A stretch of DNA of 64,000 bases from Unio delphinus. Lineage: Eukaryota > Mollusca > Bivalvia > Unionida > Unionidae. Of the stretch, positions 1-10,739 are shown piece after piece. The stretch is taken from assembly GCA_029339505.1 (NCBI GenBank), contig JAQISU010000026.1:1041501-1105500 (forward strand), written 5' to 3'. Below the pieces are notes generated by a model. The model had not been told where the DNA came from and searched no databases. It saw only the letters and a program-made list of their open reading frames with translations. The stretch's first letter is position 1. Every line of letters begins with the position of its first letter. A program made the position numbers and the translations under genes.

Positions 1-1254
1 AGTCCAGTTTTGATATATCTGTTCATTTAGTAAATCATTGTTAATATTACCAAAAATGTAATATTCTTTCTCCTCTATCAGAACTTTTTCCATTTCTAAT
101 TCAAAATATGCATTCCAATTTACATGGGCTATAGGTGGCTTGTAAATAAAGCCATTAAGAAAGAGCTTGGAATTTTATGGATAAATCTATAAAAACAGAC
201 TCATTTCATTTAGTTCTAGATCTTCACATCGTTTTGCTATAACACTATTTCTGACATAAACTTTGGGCCCACCACCTGCTGTTTTCCTGTCTTTAGTGAA
301 AGGTATATCATAATTATTTACTAACAAAAAAGTTGCCCTTTAACAATGTTTCAGAAAGAAACAATGACATGTACATTATTTTCTGGTGATATAAGCATAA
401 GTCGTACCTAATCTATTTTGTCTCTAACTCCTTTTAAATTTACATGTCCTATATTAATACCTTTCGTATTTATCCCTAAGTTCAAGATATTATTTCCTAA
501 TTGGGCACTCAGGGATATATCCTTATTTAAAAGTACATAAACATTGGCTGCTGTTGTATCATTTTTATCATCATTTATACTGTACTTGTAAGTGCACATT
601 TAAAGTAATTCCAGATTGCTGTTGTTACATTTATAAATATGTATATTATTGTCACTGGTCTGGGTGGTAAACCACATTGTATTCTTTTGGTTCTCATCAT
701 TGCCAAACCCCTACTGCCCATCAGTAAAATGGATCTTTGCCTTATGACCTATTAAACCATGGCAAACCCAGCATCTAGAATTCCTCTCATGTTGACATCA
801 GTAGGACAAATGGTAGGTTTTACCACTGATATCGCATGCCTTGCGTTATTGTGCCCCTTTGTTAAAATGTCCACTTTGCCTATTTTCTCTGCTATGCATA
901 GTTGGAAAATTTTCTTCTAAATGTTATGTCACTGTAACTTCTCAAATTATTGACCAGTGCCTAAATGTTTTTCACAAGTATTTCAGTACCGTCATAAGAT
1001 AAAAGAAAAGAACCAAGGTGTTTTAGCCAGAAAGGACAATTTTCTGGTGTTAAACAGCTTCTTTATAAATCAGCTCCAAAGCTGCTTTAGCATGTTTTTT
1101 TTAAAAATATTTCTCTCCAGTCCTTTAATATTAATGGTTTGTAGAAATGAGCGTCATATCATCAGAATATTGTTTTCCTTTGAATTTTCAATTTTCGAGT
1201 TCCCTATTTTTTGCTGGACTGTGGATTTTTTCTGTTTTTGATTACTGACTGAAG
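1..1254. other. No recognisable gene; AT-rich flank
   Basis: I see no recognisable gene here. A 63-codon open stretch on the minus strand (408-599) has somewhat protein-like composition, but its possible splice phase does not fit the ankyrin exon further up the same strand, so I do not call it. The rest has no clear repeat structure. Confidence 0.4.
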
Positions 1255-1257
1255 GCT

Positions 1258-1335
1258 TTGGCATGACTCAACTGCGATTCAAATCCGTGACTTCCCACAT
1301 CTGAGGCAGATGCTCTAACCACTTAGGCCACCAGA
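1258..1335 (-). repeat. tRNA-derived SINE head
   Basis: Read on the minus strand, this begins with an RNA polymerase III A-box-like stretch (TGGCCTAAGTGGTTAGAGCAT region). About 30 bases later comes a B-box-like GGATTTGAATC. That order and spacing is typical of tRNA-derived SINE heads. The acceptor stem does not pair, so this is not a tRNA gene. Confidence 0.6.
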
Positions 1336-2127
1336 ACAGTTGATATTTAAGAGGAAGTCTTTACCAGAGAACCACTTAGAACCAGCTGAGTGTGAAGCTT
1401 AATAATCACAATGAATATCTTGGCAGTGATTTAAAAGATAAACAACTCTTCTTTTTTTAAGTAAATTGACAATATAGAAATTCATATTAATTAATCAACA
1501 CTGTAACATTTTCCATCAGAATCAGAATCTGATTCATGCTCAAAACTTGGTATTTTATTATAGTACGAGGAGTATACATGTTATGACAAAAAATGCACTT
1601 ATTTGGTTTTCATATATTCCCCTTAAAACATGTAAAATTTATGCCAATATAAATTATGCTAGTTTAGAAGCCAATCTACTGGTTGTATCATGTGTATGAC
1701 ATAATAATTGAATAAATTCATAGGATAATTATGAGCACCATAAAAAAGATTTTGCAACTTGTCAATTGTGATCATTTTCCAGACATGTATGGCAAATATG
1801 GCTGTTTTACAACCATTAAAATTACTGCCCAAAAATGAATAGACTTCTTTGCCTGAAGAAAAAATGATATGTGTGCTTTAAAAAACTTAATTTGCAAATG
1901 CTTCAACAGTAATGTTATATATATTGGGATATGAGAATAGGGATATGTTGAATGAGTTGTTTTGGGGTTGGAACTGGGCAGAAAAGCAGAGTATGTGGGA
2001 ACATTTTAAGTTTTTGAATTCTTACCAAAGTGGAGTTATTTTGAGATAGCATTCATCTCCTACAATGCAAATTTAACATTAAAAAAAATGTCCTTAATTT
2101 TTTTAAAATTCTTTTTTTCAACCTTAC
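1336..2127. other. Intron or intergenic stretch
   Basis: AT-rich sequence with poly-T and poly-A runs. I see no exon or repeat in it. If the ankyrin gene continues to the left, this is intron. Confidence 0.4.
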
Positions 2128-2257
2128 CCTTTTGCAAGACTTTTTTTAGGGTCCTTTTGTTGCCATGAAGAGCTGCATAGTGGAGTGCTGTACCAAGTGC
2201 ATCACTTTCATCAATATTTCCCAGGGGAATATAATCTTTGGTGTCGGTTTGATGATT
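2128..2257 (-). CDS. Exon of an ankyrin-repeat protein
   Basis: This is an internal exon on the minus strand, flanked by a TGTAG acceptor (just above 2257) and a GTAAGG donor (just below 2128). It reads 43 codons plus one base without a stop. The middle reads D-A-L-G-T-A-L-H-Y-A-A-L-H-G-N, which matches the ankyrin consensus core (G-x-T-A-L-H-x-A-A-x-x-G). A helix-like L-K-K-V-L-Q-K follows. Ankyrin repeats are protein-binding modules, and the identity of the full protein cannot be told from one repeat. The exon starts in phase 0, which fits the candidate exon at 4035-4090. Further exons must lie beyond the left edge of the window or remain unrecognised. Confidence 0.7.
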
Positions 2258-2464
2258 CTACACAAAAAAATCATTAAAATGTATAATGAATATTTATATC
2301 TCTTGAACTAACTTTATAGTGAAAAAACTAATATTTAAAAACAATGAAACAAGGAACTGCCATTCTACTGTCAAAAATGAATTTCCAGGAATCCATGATA
2401 ACACTGTATCTTCTAACTGCAGACTTTTTAAACCATCTCAGATATTCTTGAGTAATAACAAGAG

Positions 2465-2580
2465 TTAGTTACCCACCCAGATCAGCCTAAGTCGGCTGCT
2501 TTGCTGTATCCTAGGAAAAGGCACATAGCTCCCATTTACTGTAGGATATAGCCAGTAATTTGTTAAAACAATACTATTAA
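2465..2580 (+). repeat. SINE body, same family as 51206 and 57507
   Basis: The segment around CAGATCAGCCTAAGTCGGCTGC, AGGCACATAGCTCC and the following TATAG stretch lines up with 51255-51345, which has CCCAGGTTGGCTGC and AGGCACTTAGCTCA. It also resembles 57590-57640. The tRNA-like head is not clear in this copy. Confidence 0.45.
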
Positions 2581-2589
2581 AACTAAGAA

Positions 2590-3160
2590 GAAAATATATT
2601 AGCCACAGCAGTGGTCATAATGGATGTCAGATCAACACCATTTAAATTTACGAGCAAATAGACAAAATAATAAGTCTTCTGGTGAAAACCCCATGTTGGT
2701 ATTACATTTCATTCTGCACAGCAACAATAAAACAAATTCATCATTAGCAATTTTGCAGTGAAAAACCCATGAACAAGCAATAATGAGGTGTAGTTATAAC
2801 AAGTTTTCAAGATGGTCCTTATGGCAGCAATATTAGATGCAAGATTGGCACCATTTTCATAAGTCTGTTCCCACAGGATTAAAAGTCTCCATGTCCAAAT
2901 GAATATTCATCCAGAAGTAGCAATGAAAAAAATATTTCAAAATGGCTACCATTATGCCATACTGGATATCTGAACTCTGCAGCATTTTCATTTGAAGCTA
3001 ATTAGATATCATTAGAGGTCTTCTGGTGAAAAGCCCAAGTTGATATTACTTTTCACTCTGGACTAGTAGCAATAACATCATTCCATCAGATTGGCATTAT
3101 TTTTGTTTTTGGACCAATCAGACATCAAAAGAAGCCTTTTGGTCGAATTAATAACAAGGA
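2590..3160 (-). repeat. Dispersed ~150-bp tandem unit, inverted relative to 54 kb
   Basis: The recurring marks are AAGTCTTCTGGTGAAAA (2670s and 3010s), AGCAATAA, TTTTCAAGATGG with GGCAGCAA, and CACCATTTTCAT. They are the reverse complement of marks in the 53843-55070 array (CCATCTTGAAAATCTTGTTATTGCTACT and TTTTCACCAAAAGACTT, given there as separate shorter pieces). About three to four degenerate units are visible. Confidence 0.6.
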
Positions 3161-3164
3161 GTTA

Positions 3165-4034
3165 ATGAAAAACTGGGTCATGGACAACAGGCTTTCCCAT
3201 AAGCTCTTCTGTTCTCCAATTTCTGTACAATTCCCACATTACTTTTTCATTTGGCTCACCTCTATTAAGGTCAAGGATCCTCCTGGTGCAGCATGGAAAT
3301 TTTCCATTCACACATCAAATTCGAGTGCCAATTGCTATTATAATAAAATAACCCAGACTTCTAAAATTTTTATCTATTTCTATCACTTTACTGATTCTGT
3401 CAAAAATATCAAATTGTGGATTTGGATGATAAGTTCTGATTGTTAAATTGTGTGAGAACAAAATACTGATGATCAGAAAAATCATTCTATGACCATGCCT
3501 TTGGATTGAATGGCTAAACAATCAAGTGTCAATGAAGCATACATTACTGAATAATAAGTTGGATAGTCTAAATGGCTAAAAGGTGGACAACATTAAACTA
3601 TAATCGCACATATGAACTGATAGATGCAAGTCATAGTTAATACTGTAAACAAATTACCATTTTCATTAAACAAAAAAATACAGGTTTATATCAGGATGAT
3701 ACTTATTTATAACTGAACTCAGCCACAGAGATTTTCTGCCATTTTTAAATTGTGGCCTGGAATTCATAATACTGGAAAACTGTATACATAAAAAGACCAA
3801 ATCAGAAGAAACATCTTTACTAAAAGATCTAATATACCAAAATTTATAAAGATCAAATTCATAAAAATTCAAACGATTAATAGCAGGATCTATGCTGGAT
3901 TTAATATTTAGACAAAATGACTTCACTCTCCAGCAAAATTAGATGAAGGTGACAAAAATAGATAGGAGTTTGAGAGAGAGAAAAAAAATAAAAAATCACC
4001 CCATTTGTACTGTGAACATACAGAACATCAATAC
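3165..4034. other. Probable intron of the ankyrin gene
   Basis: There are short open stretches on both strands, but none has recognisable domains or a consistent splice context. It lies between the two phase-matched minus-strand exons. Confidence 0.35.
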
Positions 4035-4090
4035 CTGGATGTATTGATTTTGGTACTTAAAAACTGGTTTGCATCCTTCATAACTTGTTT
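4035..4090 (-). CDS. Candidate small exon upstream of the ankyrin exon
   Basis: On the minus strand a TTTTGTAG acceptor is followed by two bases and 18 open codons (T-S-Y-E-G-C-K-P-V-F-K-Y-Q-N-Q-Y-I-Q), then a CAG/GTATTG donor. It ends in phase 0, exactly the phase in which the ankyrin exon at 2257 begins. The evidence is splice sites, phase and protein-like composition only. There is no domain in it, and a chance exon of this size is possible. Confidence 0.4.
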
Positions 4091-5050
4091 CTACAAAAGT
4101 GTAAATAACTGCAAACAGAAGACATAATGTTACACGAGAAGATTTTATTTTCATTTATTGTAATTCTTACAATTATTGCAAAAATTTTAGGAAACAAATT
4201 CGGTCAAAATAACTTCAATATCAAGATTTTATTATATGAAGACTAAAATTTTACTGTTAAAATAAAAACTACCTATATATCAGAAAATCCTAATACATGT
4301 ACTTTTATTAAGCAAAATGTAGGGGATGCTGATATATTATGAAATATATTGTGAAAGTTTGTGTTTCTGTTAAATGTCCACAAATTATAATAACAAAGAA
4401 CCACCTATGAAAATCACTAACATGAGGTCCTCATAAAGGTGTATTAAACTGCACACCATTCTCAACAGTGTTACAATTCAGCTATCAGCAGTGAGTTACA
4501 TCTGACACATGGTGTGTAGCAAACTATAGTATTCTCATACCATCCTGTTTGTTTGCACCTTCCCACTGAATTTGAATAGAGAAAGAAACAAGGATACAGA
4601 AAATGCACAAAACTTAGTAATTTGATTCAATGATTTATAATCTCCAACCTGATTATTGCCAGGTTATCCCAAACACTTGTCAACTTGTTGGTCTTTTGAA
4701 TTAGCAACATGGTCACCATGTTTGCTTGGACCAGTCTGTGTTTTCAAACAACATATGTGTCATTTGCGCTAGCCAAGGTTCTGAAAACCCTATCTACACA
4801 TTGGCAGAATGAACAGCATTATCTGTGCTTTGTCCTAGCAACATCTATTGGATTTCATGTGTTGCCTCCCTTAGTATGTAATTTCAACAACCAATAACAT
4901 CGCGCATTGTACATTGGCCGAAAACGGTGGTAGCAATTGACCTAAAAATGATACTTTAGAAATTTAACATCGAAAGTATGACTATGTACCAGAGAAGCCA
5001 CTACAGGTCTATTTAGGTGAATGGTATTTATGCAAACATGGACCGGCACT
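4091..5050. other. No feature recognised
   Basis: AT-rich sequence with no convincing exon, repeat or RNA gene on either strand. Confidence 0.4.
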
Positions 5051-5056
5051 GAAAAT

Positions 5057-5260
5057 GTGCTAATTTATCAGTCCATTTAAGTTGTGTGCTCCCTCTTCTC
5101 TATCATGTAGGAATCTGAACAGCTTAATTTGATTGGATGTGGTTTCGTGCTGCCACATCCAATGAAATTCACAGACCCAAAAGCACAGAAATATCTACTC
5201 AATATGCCCAAGGGTATACAGGGTTATTATAACCTTTGCAGATGTGATGTAGTTCACCAT
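5057..5260 (+). repeat. Dispersed repeat, partner at 54700-54930
   Basis: Both copies share, in order: AGTCCATT-AAGTTGTGTGCT, AACTTAATTTTGATTGGAT-like sequence, CAATGAAATTCACAGACC, CAGAAATATCT, ATATGCC and AGGGTTATT. By eye they match over about 200 bases in the same orientation, with many substitutions. No coding capacity or terminal repeats were seen. Confidence 0.6.
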
Positions 5261-7028
5261 CTTTGAAAATCTTAATAATTTCATACATTTTGGATTTACA
5301 TCTCTTTGAACACATGTATACAAGAGTTCCTACTAATTATTTGCTCAGTTTGTTTTAGAGATATTAAAATTTGATACTGCAAATGTTGGACACAGACAAC
5401 AGTTTGTACTCAAATAGACTACTGTAGAAACCAGAAATAGACAGCAAGCAGTTTGTTTGCCTCTTTACACAGGGAACATGAAATCACCTTATCTTTATAA
5501 TAAATATACATTAAGGTGATTTATTGTTAGGTACTTTACTATCAAAACATCAGACTCCTTTTGTTGCAAATTTATACTCAATAAATATAAATATCGTTGC
5601 TACCACTACCAGTAACTAGCAGTTTATTTTTATTATTACTGCTACAAAATAATATAAAACCTGCTTGATACCCTTGTCTATGAAATTAATGTAGTAGTGA
5701 GAACAAAAATAATACGAGATTTACACTTATTTTCACAGATGATATGTGATTGTTTTCTGTTTGAAGAATAAGATCGCCAACCTGTGATAATTTTAAAAAA
5801 AACTTGTAAAGTTTTAAGTTTACTCACAGCTCAGGCTGTTGTAGTATCCATACCCCCTGCATAAACAGCATTATTCAGTGAGTTTAGCATCATTTAATGT
5901 TTACACTGTATAAAGATAAGTTAATATTGTTAAGACAAAAAAGTTCAAGACAATCCAACTAAGCAATAAAGCAACTGGAAAATAAATAGATAAATAATAA
6001 AAAGCATATACAGTACTGTATTTAACTTTTAACAGGAAATATTAGAAAAAATAAATATTTATGTAAACTTAGCCATAAAAAACAATATTGTTTGACGAAT
6101 TAGTGTAAACAAATTCTCATAGAGGTAGGCATTTAAAAGGAATAAATATCTGGATTGCTTTGTTACACTGTCCTTATTGATTTCTTTTGAAAAGTAAGTT
6201 CACTTTTCTGCAGAATTTTTGTGGGTATTTTTTTTTTGTGCTGTCAATAAAATAAGTTGCTTGCATTTATTAGTAGCGAAAACAATGAAAAGTATACTTT
6301 TTTGCTAATTTGTTATTCCGGATGCTTTAACCTTCTCAAAAATACCATATTTATTAACCTGAGATGAAATTTAAATTTGGCATGGTTTCCCCATTTGATG
6401 GCAAATAAGCGATTTTACTTAACCGTAACTGTTCCATATCCTTTCTTAACCAACTGATTCTCAATATTAACTTATTTTCACCTATTTAATTATCTTAATT
6501 TGTGGATAGTTCTAACAATGACAAGCCGATCGCCGAAGACGCCTGTTGCTATACCAGCTATTCTGTAAGTGTAAGAGATGCCCCCTGATGCGTAGGATAT
6601 AATTCACGCAATACATTTTTTTACTTTTATACACCCCTTTACTTCTCACAAATTCTCCATGTTTTTTATGTCTCACATACCCTGAAGTCATGGCCAGATA
6701 TGTATTTTTTCAACATGGCTAAGGTTCTTCCAAAGATATATCCATTCTAATACGTGCAGACGACTTTACAGCGTCTCCATCTTTAATGAATGGTTCTCCA
6801 CAATTTCAATATTAAAATATATATTGTAGTTTCAGTAAATAAACCAGTCTAAAGGTGTTACAGATGGGTATACCATTCTCAGTATCATTTCTTTGTCATT
6901 GTTTACTTTTAACGCTGCAGACGTAAAAAAAAATTATGTCTTGCTAACACAATGGACACGAGTATAGTAGCCAATGCATAGATCCGAAATCGCTAGTTAA
7001 GATCCGCTCCCTTAGTGACTGTGGGTGT
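5261..7028. other. Intergenic; one weak first-exon candidate at 6518-6564
   Basis: This is mostly AT-rich with no recognised gene. At 6518 a short CpG-rich stretch opens with ATG, reads 15 codons (M-T-S-R-S-P-K-T-P-V-A-I-P-A-I) and meets a GTAAGT donor at 6565. It stands out in composition but has no confirmed downstream exon. Confidence 0.3.
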
Positions 7029-7670
7029 TACGAAACACCCAAATCCACACCTAAATCCACCCAAATCCACTAAAATCAGCCCAAATCCACCCCAATCCAC
7101 TAAAATGAACCCAAATCCACCCAAAATCACCCCAAATCCATACAAATCCACTAAAATCAACCCCAAATCAACCCAAATCCACTAAGATCAACCCCAAATC
7201 CACCCTAATCCACCCCAAATCCACCAAAAAATCACCCCAAATCCATACAAATCCACTAAAATCAAACCCCAAATCCATACAAATCCACTAAAATCAAACC
7301 CCAAATCCACCCAAAATCACCCCAAATCCACTAAAATCGACCCCAAATCCACTAAAATCCACTAAAATCAACCCCAAATCCACCAAAAAATCACCCCAAA
7401 TCCATACAAATCCACTAAAATCAAACCCCAAATCCATACAAATCCACTAAAATCAAACCCCAAATCCACCCCAAATCCACCCAAAATCACCCCAAATCCA
7501 CCCAAATCCACTAAAATCGACCCCACTAAAATCCACTAAAATCAACCCCAAATCCACTCAAATCCAATAACCCATCAACCCCAAATCCACCCAAATCCAA
7601 TAAAATGAACCCCAAATCCACCCAAATCCAACCAAAATCACCAAAATCCACCCAAATAACACTAAAATCC
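7029..7670. repeat. C/A-rich minisatellite, almost free of G
   Basis: The array is built from interleaved short motifs (CCCAAATCCA, CTAAAATCAACC, CAAAATCACC) in units of roughly 10 to 24 bases that are shuffled rather than cleanly periodic. G is nearly absent on this strand for about 640 bases. The larger cassette CCATACAAATCCACTAAAATC recurs several times (for example near 7138, 7245, 7275, 7400 and 7435). Confidence 0.9.
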
Positions 7671-7680
7671 ACTTAAATGC

Positions 7681-7804
7681 CAACAAGAATCTTTGCTAAT
7701 ATGATTTGAAAACTGACAATTGTTCAAAATAGGGTTCCAAAGTCTGACATCTTAAATTAAATTCCGTATCATCTGAGGCAAATATTATTCCATCATTTTT
7801 TTCA

Positions 7805-7810
<6 letters not shown>
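7681..7810 (-). pseudogene. Relic of a MULE-like transposase gene
   Basis: These 130 bases align without gaps to 16357-16487, the middle of the MULE-like gene at 15901-17103, with about a dozen mismatches by eye (roughly 90% identity). In that gene the segment encodes the part between the second Asp and the third catalytic position. The relic is cut at the left by the C/A minisatellite and at the right by the TA microsatellite that received the LTR element. It cannot encode a protein on its own. Confidence 0.8.

Positions 7811-7866
<56 letters not shown>
7811..7866. repeat. (AT)n microsatellite, target of LTR element insertion
   Basis: Perfect AT repeat directly abutting the TGTTACG start of the 5' LTR. 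The matching (AT)n at 13968 on the other side shows that the element inserted into the microsatellite, so the target-site duplication cannot be delimited. Confidence 0.95.
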
Positions 7867-7870
<4 letters not shown>

Positions 7871-8689
7871 ACGGCTATTGGATTTAATTTATTTATTTTT
7901 TAAATCCAAATTTGTCATTTAGGGTTTAATATTTATTCATTAATTGGGAGATTTTTTCTAGAAAATTCAGTTTGACCTAGATTCTAGTTGTAAACAGGCT
8001 GACCTTGGCTTGGTTACCTCTTTATCTGACCCTGCTTTAGACATTGTCAACAAGCATCTAAAACTATTGGTTAATTTCAAGGACAACGTTTTATTTTTAG
8101 TAATTAGTGGCTGATTTTTCTTCTGGTTCATTCTTTCAGTACGTGACTTGGAGAAGGTAGCTTCTTTCTATGACCTTCCAGAATCACATCATTCCTTTTT
8201 GTTTACGAGGGAATTACATATATATAGCTGTGTTTTGGAAGCTAACATTAGTAGATGTTTGGGCTTTATTATTATTAAGTTGTGTATTTCATGTTTGAGT
8301 GTTATCTTGTTCTGGACTTTGTGTCAATTCATTGAAGAAAGAGGATTTATTATCTATTTGGAGGAGAAAACATTTGCTCATAATTCACTTGGATGATAAA
8401 TTAAACAAGAACTGCATCACGTGACACTGTCAGCCATTTTGGATTACATCGTCAAGATTCGAACCTGGAACTATTAGAACATTTATTTATCAGGACTCTT
8501 ACAATTCCATTAGTGGATTATTTTTGTGAATTCTATATTGGATTAATGTTGGATTTGATTCTCTAAAACTGTAAGTTTATTTATTTTATGAAAATAATTG
8601 TACTTAATAAATTCATTGTTCAATTTATACAAGCTTGTTAGTTTTCACTCTTTCTGTGTTGCTGCTTTTTCGAGCCTAAGCACGTAACA
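7867..8689 (+). repeat. 5' LTR
   Basis: The LTR starts TGTTACGGC and ends GCACGTAACA, so its ends form a short inverted repeat (TGTTACG/CGTAACA) with the canonical TG..CA. An AATAAA-type polyadenylation signal lies near its 3' end (around 8605). By eye it differs from the 3' LTR by about 15 substitutions and two small indels, roughly 2%. Confidence 0.93.
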
Positions 8690-8695
8690 TAGAAT

Positions 8696-8715
8696 TGGTG
8701 GCTATCGTCCGGGAT
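8696..8715 (+). promoter_or_regulatory. Primer-binding site candidate
   Basis: Six bases after the 5' LTR, TGGTGGCTATCGTCCGGGAT begins with TGG, the complement of a tRNA CCA end. It resembles the tRNA-Pro-type primer sites of some retroelements with two extra bases. The assignment to a particular tRNA is uncertain. Confidence 0.6.
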
Positions 8716-8800
8716 TGAAATTAATTTGAATTTAAATTTGAATTTCCCCTAGTTTTTGAAAATTTTAAATCTTTAGTGAGACTGACACGCTTGTATTAAA

Positions 8801-9337
8801 ATGACATCTAAGGTAGAAATATTTCTTTCTAATCCTACCCAGGAGCAATTAGATCTTTTCAAAAAAGACGAGTTGGTTCAACTTGCCAGAAACTACGATC
8901 TTTCTGAAGTCAAGGCTTCTTTAACGAAACAAGATATCAAAAAGATTTTGGTCCAGTATTTGGTAGAACAGGATGTTTTGGAACAAAGTGCTTTGATTCC
9001 AGTCAGTAAGTCTACATCAGACTCTGACATTAAATTAAAGGAATTAGAATTAAAATTCAAGATGGAATTAGAGTTGAAGAAGCTGGAATTTCAGAGAAAG
9101 AGTGAATTAGAGTTAAAAAAAACCTGGAATTTCAAGAAAAGGAGAAAGAGAGACAAGAAAGAGAGAAAGAAAAGCAATTACAATACGATAAAGAGAAAGA
9201 GAGACAATTACAATCTGAAAAAGAAGAAAAAGAGAGACAAGAAAGGGAAAAAGAAAGACAATTACAATCTGAATTAGAGTTTAAGAAACTGGAATTTCAG
9301 GAAAGGGAGAAAGAAAGACAATTACAATTTAAAAAAG

Positions 9338-9371
<34 letters not shown>

Positions 9372-9377
9372 CAGAGA

Positions 9378-9422
<45 letters not shown>

Positions 9423-9480
9423 GGTTACAAGAAAAACAAATTGAACGAGAGAGAGAGAGAAGGAAGAAAGGGAATATCAG
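8801..9480 (+). pseudogene. gag: gag N-terminal part, frameshifted in an A-run
   Basis: The reading frame opens at ATG 8801 and gives a globular N-terminus (about residues 1-65), followed by a long Glu/Lys/Arg-rich helical stretch expected to form a coiled coil. At about 9113-9122 an A-run shifts the frame: the L-E-F-Q motif repeated upstream reappears in another frame after it. The frame seen directly then ends at 9277, while the repetitive coiled-coil coding continues in the alternative frame through a (GA)n expansion (about 9336-9420) to about 9480. The GA expansion probably arose from the Glu/Arg codons themselves. Confidence 0.7.
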
Positions 9481-9486
9481 TGTAAA

Positions 9487-10332
9487 ATGAAAGAATTAGA
9501 GCTGGCAAGTGAGAATCACCATCATACTTCAAATCGAAATTTTGATTTAGCAAGGAATATTAGATTAGTGCCCCCTTTCAAAGAAAAAGAAGTAGACAAA
9601 TATTTTATTCTTTTTGAAAAAGTTGCAGAAAATTTAAAGTGGCCAAGAGAGAATTGGACTCAGTTACTACAATGTGTAATTACTGGTAAGGCTAGTGAGA
9701 TTTACACTTCACTGTCTGTTCAGCAAAGCAGTGATTATGACGTAGTTAAAGAATGCATTTTAAGAGGTTATGAGTTAGTTCCTGAAGCTTATCGACAAAA
9801 ATTCAGAAATTACAGAAAAGAAGCTGGACAAACTCATGTCGAATTTGCTAGACAAAAAGAGCAGTTGTTTGATAGATGGTGTTTAGCCAAAAAAGTTGAG
9901 CAAGATTATCAAAATCTCAAGCAAATTATATTAATTGAAGAGTTCAAAAACTGTGTCCATAGTGATGTTAAAACTTATCTTGAGGAGCATCAGATTGAAA
10001 CCTTGGAAAATACTGCTCGAGCTGCTGACGAATATTCTTTGACACATAAAGTTCCTCTTGTTAACAAGACTTCTACTCAACAATTAAATGGCAGAAAAGT
10101 ATTTCCGCCTAATTCAAGCCCTTCTAAAACTCAAACTAACACAACTTTCAAAAATCAGACTTCAGAGAAGTTTGATTCTGGATCCTTGTCTCTTCCGACG
10201 TGTAACTTTTGCAAGAAAAAAGGACACGTTATTTCTGATTGCTACAAATTGAAAAAAAAAGCATCAGAATCAAGACAGGCCTGTTCCAAATGTTCTTATT
10301 TACAAGAGGTCAAAGTCACAGTCATGTATTGA
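9487..10332 (+). pseudogene. gag: gag capsid and zinc knuckle
   Basis: A 281-codon open frame. Its first 150 residues resemble Ty3/gypsy capsid (motifs V-P-P-F, W-P-R-E-N-W, Y-E-L-V-P-E-A-Y-R-Q-K-F), and this subregion is related to the vertebrate SCAN domain, which is known to descend from Gmr1-like gag. A CCHC zinc knuckle follows (C-N-F-C-K-K-K-G-H-V-I-S-D-C, near 10201-10245), as expected for nucleocapsid binding to RNA. An A-run after the knuckle shifts the frame, so the native C-terminus and the link to protease are lost. Confidence 0.8.
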
Positions 10333-10378
10333 AAGCAATACATTTGTTGGGTCTAATAAATCCCAGTCTGATTTTGAT

Positions 10379-10731
10379 ATGGAGAATTATGAACCATTCA
10401 TATCGAAGGGTTCTATATCACTCTTGGGTGATTCAGCCAATCCCACCCCTATTAAAATTTTAAGGGACACAGGAGCTTCTCAGAATCTTTTATTATCAGG
10501 TACTTTGCCTTTTTCTGAGAAGTCTTCTTCTAATAAAAGTGTTCTTATTAAGGGAGTATAGTGCGGCGTTGTTAATGTTCCTCTCCATTGTGTAAATTTG
10601 TCATCAGACTTAGTATCAGGACCTGTGACAATCGGAATGGTCTCGGTTTTACCTGTTGAGGGAATAGATTTATTGCTAGGCAAAGACTTAGCTGGGGACA
10701 AGGTTGTGGTTAATCCACCTGTAACTGACAA
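10379..10731 (+). pseudogene. Retroviral-type aspartic protease with in-frame stop
   Basis: The active-site signature D-T-G-A-S lies at about 10468-10482, and the second conserved strand G-I-D-L-L-L-G-K-D-L-A-G at about 10651-10690. Both are in one frame but separated by a TAG codon at 10559-10561. Everything else between them is open, so the stop looks like a single recent point change. The family works as a dimer that processes Gag-Pol. Confidence 0.8.
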
Positions 10732-10739
10732 GCCTAATA

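Noticed and set aside
5830..5866. A 29-bp minus-strand exon before 4090
   Set aside because: It has splice-like ends, but joining it in the required phase creates a stop codon.
8148..8396. 82-codon protein in the LTR, also at 13426-13674
   Set aside because: Both copies exist because the LTRs are near identical. There is no domain, and the differences do not favour synonymous sites.
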